A stretch of DNA of 64,000 nt, from NCBI RefSeq assembly GCF_030867095.1, contig NC_081826.1, positions 251,080,251 to 251,144,250 of the forward strand, given 5' to 3'. The notes under the pieces were generated by a model, which had not been told where the DNA came from, searched no databases, and saw only the letters and a list, made by a program, of their open reading frames with translations. Made by a program: the position numbers and the translations under genes. Each line of letters begins with the position of its first letter. The first letter of the stretch is position 1. This document shows positions 39,701-51,700 of this stretch, one piece after another. The DNA comes from Alligator mississippiensis (lineage: Eukaryota > Chordata > Crocodylia > Alligatoridae).

Positions 39701-42700
39701 TCATTTTTTTTCAATAGGATATACCTAACCAGTTCTACCGTGACCGTAGCAGTTTGCATGAAATTCTGAGGTGAGTTTTGAGTAAGCTTATTATGGGTAC
39801 TAAACTGTAATGACTGTTAGTAAACTAATTTGTGACCCTTATTTTGTATTTTAGGAAGTTTGTTCGTACAGGTAGATGTCCCCTTGTGTTTATAATCTCG
39901 GATAGTTTCAGTGGAGACAGCAACCACAGGTTACTATTCCCAAAGGAAATTCTAGAAGAACTACGTATAGTTAGTATAAGGTAAGATCTATCACTAAATA
40001 AATGTTGAGCAGAGTAAGTATGGAACTGATAGTGTAACTAACAGTACTTCTCATGAAAATTTGATAGTTTCAACCCTGTGGCTCCAACAATGATGATGAA
40101 AGTTCTTAATCGAATAACTACAGCAGAAGCCAACATGGTAAGTTACAAAACCTGCTTAACTTCCACATGGTCAGCTCAAAACATTTCAGGCTGATTATTT
40201 GATAGTGTTTTGGTTTAATTCCTTGACTACAAGAGAAGAAGAGCCTGGTTTCCAAAAGGGCTTTCCACAGTAACATTCATAGCCCAGCAGGAAGTCTTTG
40301 CCTAGTAGCCAAAGCGACTCTCTTGAAAAAATCTTCTGCATGTTATAAAAACACTGTGCTAAAGCAGAAAACAAAAATTATAAGTAAAAGTCCTTGCGCA
40401 TAGCAATAATTTCTACACTAGAAATCTAATTAAAGCTGATTTGCATACTTTTTTTATCTTTATTTCAAGTGATGCAATTCTTTTAAATTTGTTTTTTCTT
40501 GTAGAATGGGGAGAGAATTTCTGTCCCTGATAAAACCTCTTTAGAGTTGATTTGCAAAGGCTGTTCTGGTGATATTAGAAGTGCGATAAATAGCCTTCAG
40601 TTTTCTTCTTTGAAAGGCAAGTATAAGGCTTTTTTCAGTATTTGGCACAGTTTCTCCTCATTTCTGATACAGTGATATTCTTCACTTGTCTAGAATGCTG
40701 ATTTAACTGGATTTTAAGAAAAAACACATTGTCCTGTACTATCAGCAGAGATAAAAAGGACAAAGCCTTTGGCAAGTGTGCTTAAGCACTTTTTCCTCAT
40801 ATGCCTTAATATTACAAAATTATTGCTTATATTAGCCAGCTAAATTTTGAAGTTTATATATAGTCCTGTGCCTGCTCTATCCTCCCAGGGCACCTCCCCT
40901 GCCTCTTCTGGTAGAGTTACAGAAGGGCATAGGGCTCCAGTTTCCTGGGCCAGCAGGAGGATGCTCCAAGAGAGTGGGGGCAGAAGAGCGTTTACTGACA
41001 GTCTGCTTTGCTTCCCCCCACTGCTGTCATTACAGCCCCCTGTTGCACCCCACAGCTGGAGATTATGCCAGTGCATGTAGCTGCAGTATTTTTGCAGAGC
41101 TCTAGCAAGGGAGTTAAAATAGGAGGGCTGTACATTAGGGCTGTGCAAAGCTTCGGGTGCTGATTCAAGTTGGAGGAAATTTGGCCCGATTTGGTGTCCA
41201 AATCTGAATCGAATCAGGAAACCAATGAAAAGGTCCAAAGCGATTCACAGATGCCAGGGTCAGAAGGGACCTCAACGGATCATTGAGTCTGACCCCCTGT
41301 CTAGGCAGGAAACAGTGCTGGGGTCAGATGATCCCAACCAGATGCCTATCCAGCCTTCTCTTGAAGACCCCCAAGGTAGTGGAAAGCACCACCTCCCTTG
41401 CAAGTCCATTCCAAATTTTGGCCACCCTTACTGTGAAGAAGGGTTTTTTTTTCTATCTAGCCTAAATCTGTTCTCTGTCAGTTTGTGACCATTGTTCCTT
41501 TTTACCCCAGAGGCGCTCTGGTGAACAGAGCATCTCCGATCCCTTGCTGCATTCCCCTAACGAATTTGTAGGCAGCCACAAGATCATCTCTTAGCCTTCT
41601 CTCGCAGAGATTGAAGAGGTCCAGGTTCTTCTTTCTCTCCTCATAAGACTTGTCCTGTAAGCCCCTAACCATATGAGTGGCCCTCCTTTGGACCCTCTCA
41701 AGTCCATCAATATCTTTCTTGAAGTACAGTGACCAAAACTGGACACAATATTCCAACTGCGGTCTGACCAATGCTGCATAGAGGGAAAGTATCACCTCCT
41801 TGGATCTATTTGTCATGCATCTGCTGATGCACGATAAAGTGCAGTTAGCTTTGCTGATGATTTCATCATGCTGACGACTCATGTTTACCTTGGAGTCCGC
41901 TGTGACTCCGAGATCCCTTTCTGCTTCTGTGCTGCGGAGAGGGTCACTTCCCAGCCAGTAGGTGTGCTGGATATTTTTGCACCCTAGGTGTAGCACTCTG
42001 CACTTGTCCTTGTACTGCATCCTATTGTGTACTGTCCACTTTTCCAACCTATCCAGGTCTGCCTGCAATCATTCCCTATCATCCGGAGTGTGCACTTCAC
42101 CTCAAAATTTAGTATCGTCCACAAACTTGGACAGAGTGCACTTCACACACACATCCAAGTTACTGATGAAGATATTGAAGAGTACAGGTCCAAGGACTGA
42201 ACCCTGAGGGACCCCACTGTCCACGTCCTTCCAGGTTGATACTGACCTGTCTACTACCACTCTCTGGGTGCGGCCACTAAGCCAATTTGCCACTCACTGG
42301 ACTGTGTAATTATCCAAGTCATAGCCTCTTAATTTATTTATGAGAATGGAATGAGATACTGTGTCAAAGGCCTTGCTAAAATCCAAGAAAACAACATCCA
42401 CCTCCACTCCTGCGTCTGCATTTTGTGACCCTGTCATAGAATGAAACTAGATTAGTCGGGCATGATCTGCCTGCTACAAATCCACGCTGGTTTCCCTGCT
42501 GCATTATTTTTTGTGCTGGACTCCCACAGATATGATCCTTCATAATCTTTTCAAAGACCTTTCCAAGGGTGGAAGTGAGACTGACTGGCCTGTAATTACT
42601 CAGATCCTCCTTCCTCCCCTTCTTGAAAATAGGGACCACATTGGCCCTTTTCCAGTCCTCCGGGACCTGACCCGAGCGCCACAAGTGCTTAAACAGCTGT

Positions 42701-45700
42701 GCCAGTAGTTCTGCTATGACACCGGCCAGTTCCTTCAGTACTCTCAGGTGCAGCTCATCTGGGGCTGCTGACCTGAACACATCCAGTCCATCCAAGTGAC
42801 TCTGTGCCAAGTCAGTTTTGACAGTTGGTGGGCTGGTGTCCCTCCGATGCCCATCTAAGAACACATTAAGAGACTTTTATCTTGAGCCCTGTTCAAGAAC
42901 ACTGAGGCAAAAATCTCATTGAAAAACTCATCCTTGTCCCCCCTGTCTGTCACTAATTGCTCCTTGTTTAGTAGGGGTCTTATGCTGCCCTGCGCCTTCC
43001 TTTTACTCCCTACATACCTGAAAAAAAGACTTTTTCTTGTCTTTAATTTGTGTTGCCAGCCTCAGCTCTGTAGTTGCTTTGGCCTTTTTCACTGCCTCCC
43101 TGCAGGTGTGGGCCAAGTAGGTATACTCCTCCTTGGTAGCTTCCCCTTGCTTCCACCGCTTATATGCCTTCTTTTTTGCCTTTAAGCTCCTCTGGATTTC
43201 CCTGTTTAGCCAAAGAAGTTTTGTGGCTCGTTTCCCTCGTACTGGGATAGTCTCCCTCTGTGCCCAAAGGATCACTTTCTTTAGGAACGACCGCCCTTCC
43301 TGGACTCCCATCTCAACAGTACTTCTATCCTGCAGTGCTTCATTGTCTAGACTCCTAAGCACACTGAAGTTAGCCTTCCTAAAGTCAAGCACTTCCACCC
43401 TACTAGTTATCTTACTCATCCTACACCGTATGGTGAATTTGATTGATTAGTGCTCACTATCCCCAAGGTGACCACAAATCTGCAGCTCCCCTACCAGGTC
43501 CTCCCCTGTAGCCAACACCAAGTTCAGTAAGGCATTCCCCCTAGTGGGACTGTATACCTCCTGCATTAGGTGAAGGTCCTGCACACAGGTTAAGAACCTA
43601 CATGAACGGTTGGATTTAGCTGACTGGTCCTCCCAGCAGATGTCAGGGTAGTTTAGGTCCCCCCATGATAACCACGTCCCTAGACTGTACGGCCTTTGAG
43701 AGCTGCCTCAAGAATTCCAAGTCTAGCTTTTCTTCTTAGTGCAGTGGTCTGTAGCAGACCCCACCACCGAGTCCCTTTCCCCACAACCTCCATGTATCCT
43801 AACTTACAATACCTCAACTTTCTCCTCTGATCCCATTTTGATTAGGGTAGATGTATAATGCTCCTTTACATAGAAAGCAACCCCACCCCCTTTCCTCCCT
43901 ACTCTGTCCCTTCTTTACAACCCGTAGCCCTCAATGTGTACCGCCCAGTCATGGGTAGGGTCCCATCAGGTTTCTGTCAGCCCCACTAAATCAAAATTAT
44001 TATCTGCAAGCAGAAATGTGAGTTCTTCCTACTTGTTCCCCATGCTCCTAGCATTAGTATAGAGGCACTTAAGCCCTCCAAATGGTGCCTTTGGTGTCCC
44101 CCCGTTCTGATGCCCAATGGGCCCCTTAGTACTTTCTTGGGATATACTGTTGTGTGTCTCGCAGTTTGTAGGTTCTAGGCTTTCTCCATCTCCTGCCTCC
44201 CTGTCCCCCGTTGAACTTAGTGTAAAGCCCGACGTAGGAGGTCAGCCAACCTGTAAGAAAAGAGACTCTTATCTTTTGCAGAGAGATTCAAAGCTCTCCA
44301 AATTGATTTGGAGAGCTTCATTGATTCGGGCAATTCCTGCTCGCTGCAGCAGGGAGCTGGACCCAGACTCCGTGCTGTTAAGTAGGGGGTGGGGGAGGGG
44401 GGGCTGGAGGAGGGGGGAGAGGACCATGGGGGGACCTCTGCCAGGCCCCATCCCTTGCCTGCTCCCTCAGCCCCCCTGAGCACCCCTGACCCCCGCCTGC
44501 TCTCCCAACGTGTCCCAGCTCCTGGCTCTTAAAAAAAATCCCTGGACTCACCAACTGCTGCAGCAGCCTTGGGGCGTCTGGGTGCTTGGGGATCGCTCCC
44601 TGCCTGACAGCAGCTGGTGAGCTTTTTAAAGCAGCTGGGGGCTTTTTAGAGAACCAGGAGCTGGGAGCCATTGAGAGTGGGCGGGGGATGGGGCTGATTC
44701 AGCTGCAATCGACTCAGCCAAATCGATTTGGGACAGTGATTTGAATCACCGAATTGAATCGCTATCCCCCGAATCAGCTGAATCTGAAGCAAATACTAGT
44801 TGCTTTGCACAGGCCTACTGTACATCTCTCCATGGCTGAAACACTCTATTTGGGTTGGGGTGGCGGGTGTTAAAACTTCAAAGTGCAGCTGCACTTTCAG
44901 CTGCTTTAAATGTTATGTCTATCCCTACCCTCCACAGTGCCATCAATCATATAGTTATAATATTATATTATTTTTAAATGCCTGATTTGCAAGGGGCGGG
45001 GGCATCTTTGGGCTTAGCAATTTAACTAAAATATTGTTATTAACACGGTCAGTCAAATTCCAGCATGAGTTGAATATTTGATGCACATTTATGATATTAT
45101 ATAACATAACTTTTATAGCAAGTAAGACAAAGTTGTTATTAGTAAAGCAGTAATACTGTTGGTGTTTCTATGAGGAGTTATGCATTTTTTTTGAATTTAG
45201 TCTACCTACATGTGCTCTCCAAATAAATAAGTGTGCTATTTCATTATTAACAAAGAAATTTCTAAGCCACTGAGAGAGGATCTGTTTGGAAATGAAAAAT
45301 CAGTCAACTGAATGAATAATGGGATTAATATTTCTTAAGTGGTTTTACTGCTGTTCTGAATACTTCCTTTATGTAAGTTGCCTTTTGCTTTGATTGATAG
45401 ACTACTCATCAGAGACAAACTTATGGTCAAGGAATAAAGGGAGTTCTACATTAAAATGTGAAATAGCATCTAGAGTCAAGAAGAAAAAGAAGTCTGATAA
45501 TGTTTTAGAAAGCAAGGCAGTACAAGCGATTGGTGGCAAAGATGCCTCTATCTTTCTTTTCCATGCCCTGGGAAAAATCCTTTACTGCAAAAGTAAGAGA
45601 ACTTTTATTACCCTGTTATTCCTCTTGATTTCATTGTGAAACAACTAACATTCTGTAGCTAGTGATTAGGTTTGCGGAGTTAGTTTAGTTGCACATCATT

Positions 45701-48700
45701 CTAGGAAATAAGTGTTAAGTCTGCCACAACAATGCAGTTGGTCCAATAAAAGATATCCGTCACAAAAATCCTTGCTTCCTGTGTAAGTAAACTGCTGGTT
45801 TGGTAACTAATAACTTCAGCAATTGCCAATAGCCTTTTTTAAAGTAATAAAATAGCAGTTGCTAGTTGTCCAAGTATCCCAGGTATATGATGTACACTTG
45901 GCATGGACCTTGTGTATACTTATGCCCTCTGTTGCCAGTTCTTGCCCAACCACCAGACTGTGGACATCCCTAGGTAGCCAGAGTACTCATTGGACACATC
46001 TATACTATGCCCAACTGCACCGTAGTGATGCACTACATTGCAGTACAGTGTGCTACGTCGCCATAGCGATCATGCAGGTCTATATGTGATTGCTAGCTAG
46101 TTGCTGTAGCAGCGTACTCCCCGCTTATAGTGCATGGCGATGTAGAGGGGAAAACTGCCCCTATTGCACCATTTGCCGCTCCAAAAGGAAGTGCTAAAAC
46201 ACAGCACAGTAACAACACTGCTGTACGGCAACATGTACACACGTCCTCTGTATCCCCATAGCACAGGCACTCTAGGAAGGCCCCAACTGCAAAGATGGAC
46301 TGCATCAGCCAGCAGAAAATGCAGGAGTTTCTTAGCTGTAGCAACTAGGTGATGGCAAAAGACTTTACTTAGTAGAGATGGAGTTAACTACCATCAAGAA
46401 ATAGGGTTCTGACACCTAAAAAGAGCTTTGAATATGAATGTACTCAGCTTCTGTCAGGAGAACTAGTGTTTGGCCTGTAAAATATTGTAGTGTAGAACAA
46501 GGCTGTAATCAGTCACAAGCTGTGTTCCAAAGAGGTGATGAGAAAAAGGGTGGAAGACGGGGGAAATCATTTTGCGTAATTACATTATGCATGATTTGTG
46601 ATGTCATTAACTTTGTATTGCTGACTAGATAGCACAGGGTAATTAAGTAATATTGCTTTGATAAACCATGTCCTGTCAAAAGAAGCTAACAGTTCTTAAT
46701 GTAGTTATTAATTGCCAAGAAATGCTTGATGGTTCCATTGTTATAAATCACAAATCATTCTATTTTAGTAAATAATTAATCATTTATTTATATAGCTCAC
46801 TTGGCTCTGATCTAGTTATCAACAACACACAAGTTGAACTTTATATTTAAATTTGTTTTGTTTCTGGGCCAATGTTCAGCACAGATGTAGTTTTTGTATT
46901 GTAATGTTAAAAGACTGAAACACTGTTTACTTGTAGGAGAACCACTATCATATTCAGAGTCTCCTCAGCTACCCTCTCACTTATCAGAACATGAGCGTGA
47001 CACTTTACTTGTTCAACCAGAGGTAAAAGCTTTCATTAATCATTTCGTGCTGGGGGTTTTTTTGTTTTGTTTTGGTTTTTTAAATAAAAATATCATAACT
47101 TAGTATTTATGCATGTTAAAAAATGCAGCACTCACTGTAAAATATAAATAAAATTAAAGGAGGGATATATGTATGTGTATGTAATAGGTAACCAAACATA
47201 GGAAAATTTACCAGGGTGTTTTTTCTTTCACTCTGTCACGAACATTAACTAATTTGTGTACTTCTTTTATTAAATAGGATGTAGTAGAAAAATCGCATAT
47301 GCATGGAGACCTGTTTAATTTATACCTTCACCAAAACTATGTAGAATTTTTCAAGGATATAGATGATATTGTGAAAGCCAGTGAATATTTGAGTACTGCT
47401 GACTTCCTCTGCTGTAACTGGAGTGTAAGTTTTTTGTTTCTTTTAACTTTCATGCCCCAAACTACATATTATTAATAATGTATAGTCAAAAGAAAAATAG
47501 ATTTTTCCTATTTAAATCCTTGAACCAGGGAAATTTAAGCGCCCACAGGATGTAGGCAAAATTAAAATGTTAATGTATCCTAAATTATAAGAGTAGAGAA
47601 AAGATGTGTGTTATGCAGTTTAATGCATTTTTCATGTGCTTTTCGTTAATATGTTCCTGTAGTCTTTTTTAGGATTTGGACAAATAAATTTTAGAAGTAA
47701 TTTATAGAATATGCCTTTACATGAAATAATGGATTCCATTTATTCTTTCATTTCAGTAGTACTCTTGTTAATCTAATGTGTCAGGCACAGATGCAGAAAA
47801 AATGCAGATTAACAGCAGTGTTTGCTCACCTTAGTCTTCTATACTGTCAATTGCTTCACATTTTGATAAAGCCTTAATTTGTTTTAGTCACGACCTACTC
47901 TCCAGCAGTACAGCGCATCTGTAGCTACAAGAGGTGTGATTCATTCAAACAGGGCTCGAGCCTTTGCTCATTGCCAAGGAGGAATGGGTTTTCGACCTTT
48001 GCATAAACCACAGTGGTTTCTAATCAATAAAAAGGTAATATGTCAGATTTTAAGGAGAGATCCTTTATGGCTGAATTTCTCTTAGTGACTTGCAGTACTA
48101 TTTATGATAAACTTTATATGAAAAAAAGCATATTGGTATAGCACTGTACACATGCAAATGGATTTAAAAAAAATGTTGGTTTTCATTTATGTATGGAAAT
48201 AAATCTGGATTTTTTTTATTAATGAAAAAATAACGTGATTTGCAAAAGGAAACTTTCAAAAACAAGATTTTTAGAGTTAGCCTTTAAATATAAGTTAAAG
48301 ACAAAAAAAAAAGTTACCTTGGGACTTGGGCTAATTAAGCTACTTCAAATTGTTTGTGTAAGCCCAACAATTACCATATTTACCCAAATCCAAGATGACT
48401 TGGCATTTAAGATGAGCCCCTGCCCTTATTAGATTCTATACATGAAAAATTGTATATGTTTCTGATTTTGACTTGCATAGAATTCAATGATTGGGGGCTT
48501 GTTTTAAATTTGTTCCCCTTCCCCCTGCACTGCTATGGTAGGGAAAGCAGTGGAGGAAAGCTAGACCCCTGCCCCTTGTCCCCTGTGCCTATCTCCTATG
48601 CCTCTCTTTCCACCCCCCTGCCCCACTTCAATGCCTATCCTCTCTTTTCCTCTGTATGCCTGTGCTTGCCCCTTGGCCCCATCCCATGCCTGCCCACTAC

Positions 48701-51700
48701 TCTGTTGCCTTCTGCAGCTCTGCTCTAGCTCCAGGGCAGGCAATGACAGCAGCAGCTCCCAGTCAGTCTGAGTCAGAGCTAGAAGGATTGGAGCCAGAGC
48801 AAAAGGTAAGTGGGGGAGGGGACAGATGTGGGAGGAGGAAGGGGCAGGCCGCACAGTCTCCCCTACACTCTCCATCAAGCTACACGTGGGTTTTCACCAT
48901 TCCCCACATTCCCCCACACTCTCCTGGCAAGCCCCCTCCCCTGCCAAATGAGCCACTTGGGCCCAGGGCAGGTGATGGCTTCAGCCTAGAGCCTGGGGCC
49001 AAGGCTGGAACTGAGGCACCTGCCTCAAATCCTAAGGAAAGGCTTTTTTTTCCCCCACCATGTGGATGGGGTAGGACCTCGACTTGGATTTGAGTAAGTA
49101 TGGTATTAATGTACATGGCAGTGTCTTGATTTTGGTGTTTATTACAGAAGAATCAATCATGAGATCACAAGGCTCTTGTGGATGCCTGGGCAGCAGGGTC
49201 AGGTCTGGTGGTAGAGAGAGGCAGCAGCAGCCCGGCAAAGTGAGTTGCCACTGCCTCAAGGCCTGCTGGGAAGTCAAGCCTAGCTGCCATACTGTCCTCA
49301 CCCTGCTGCGCACCTAGGGGTGGCAGGACCGGAAGTACACATTACAGCTTAGGCTTCACCTTATGCCTGGGACAGATGGGACTGAGGGACCAGCTGTGGG
49401 CTGGATAGAATCCCTTGGTGGGCCAGATCTGGCCTGCAGGCCATGTTTTGCCCACCTGTGGTATAATTAAATTATAAGAAGCTTTTGGAAATGTAAGTGC
49501 AAGGCAAAACGTTAATACAATATCTCTGAAAAAGCATAAATAAATCTGGTTTAGTATTTTGGCCACCTTTTCAGACCGTTTTGGTAGAGCAATCCAAGAG
49601 CCTATGATGAGGCTTGTTATGCTGTTTACAGCGAGGAATGCTTGGCTTGCTGTTTATTACACCTTGCAGCATAGCATATTAATATCCACAGTTAGGCATC
49701 CATAATCCATAACATCCTGATGGAATAGCCAGGAGCTAAAATAAGGATTTTGTGGTTTGTTTTGAAATGTTAATGAAGCTTTTGGGTATTGCGTCTTCAC
49801 TTTTTTTTCCCCCCAACTCTTTAGTACCAAGAAAATTGCCTTGCTGCAAAGTCTCTCTTCTCAAGTTTCTGTTTACCACCGTTGTGTCTTCAGACTGAAC
49901 TATTACCTTATCTTGCCATGCTGACAAATCCAATGAGAAATCAAGGTAATATCAACATCATTTCATATTTTAAAAGTTAGATCTTCATCACAGTACATTT
50001 CGAAAACCCCTGTGAACCAGAACTGAAATGCAGTCTTCCCTGTCACCTAGATATGAGGCTGATTGTATACATGTGCATAGGACCCCCAAATTCTTTTCCA
50101 GAAGCATCTTTTAAAGGTGGTACTGTTTAGTTCTGTTAAAGTTCTAGGAAGCCTAATGTTTATAGTACGGCTTTCCACTAAAAGGATCAAAAAGAACATA
50201 ATTAACAGAAAAGATGCAACTTAGGCTTATAACTAAGTTGGTAAAGTTACGTTTTATACGGTCTGGTGCTGTACAAACAGGGCAGCTAAGGTCCCTGTGC
50301 TGCAGGGATTGATTTCAGGCACCAAGAAAGAATACTTTGAAGGACTGAGGCTCTGAGTCCCATTCTATACACCTTTTAGTCGCTACATATTAGTATGGGA
50401 ACTAACAGGGAATTAATTATTATTGGTGCTAATTAACGACTAATTCAATAAGAATAAATTAAGACAAGATGTTGGAGTATCTGTAGGAGAGGCCTATATA
50501 CATTTAAAAAGTGTAAAAATGTACAGTAAATCTTCACCTGCATGCTTGTATGGACTCCCCCCAGGTCAGATTGCTTTTATCCAGGATGTTGGAAAGCTTC
50601 CCTTGAAAAGACACTTTCAAAGGTAAATTTTAAAACAAAAAATTATAGTGTGTCAAGATCTCTGATATATGACATTTTCTCTTTCATTTGAGCCCTGATC
50701 GTCTGAAATCTTAACGTTGCAACCTTTCCTTTCTTGCCTTGATATCTGCAATTTTAAAAAAAAACATGCTGCTAAGTCAGTGACTCTTTTTGCATCATAA
50801 AAAGCTAGCTCTCTTTCTTATATTTCCACAGTTCCTGGTACAAAGAGGCTCTAACCTGAGTTTTTTGTATGTTACTGCAATACTTATATTCAGTGACTGC
50901 AAATGAACTTAAAAGCCAAAAAAAAAATAGCTTGTTGGAGCCATTTTTTCCTCATTGCATGTGGAATCACCTTGATACTTTTATTAGATCTCTCTCTATA
51001 TGACTCCAATACTGGATGAGTAAGAAAGATGTAAAACACTGAAACAGCTACATGGGAATACAATTATAAATTCATAGATTTCATAGACATTAGGGCTGGA
51101 AGGGACCTTGTAAGATCATTGGGTCCAGCCCCCTACCTAAGGGGCAGGAAGTCAGGTAGGGTCAAAGGATCCCAGCAAGATAAACATCCAAATGTTTCTT
51201 AAATTATGTTCTGAAAAACTAAGTTTAAGGAGCCCCTATTCTCTTGGGAAGTAAAAATACTGTTTTGGTCTTGTGTAATGTTAGACTGGTAGTCTGACTT
51301 CTCAGGGGATGTATGGTGTTACCAAGTGGGCAAAGCAGATCAGTTGTTTTGTGACAAGTTTATTGTCTACTACATGAAGTCACTGAATTTCCACTAAGTC
51401 TGTCTTGTACAGCCCTAAAAGAAAGGTGCAGTTATTCTTTAACTGTGATGACCAAAGTCTCCTCATCACAGAATGCATACACCTTGTGTGACAACACTAC
51501 ATGTCTCCTGAGTGAGCTTCAGCCCAGTGGAACCTTTCTAGGGGTAGGATGATAGAAAGGCTTCCACCTTTTCTCAGCTGTTGATCTTCAAGAGACCAGG
51601 AGTCTTTTAATTGTGGTGGTATGATATGAACTGGAATGAGCTACCAATTAGTTTTACTTGCCAAACTGGTCACTGAACAGTCATCAAATGGATATGACTT

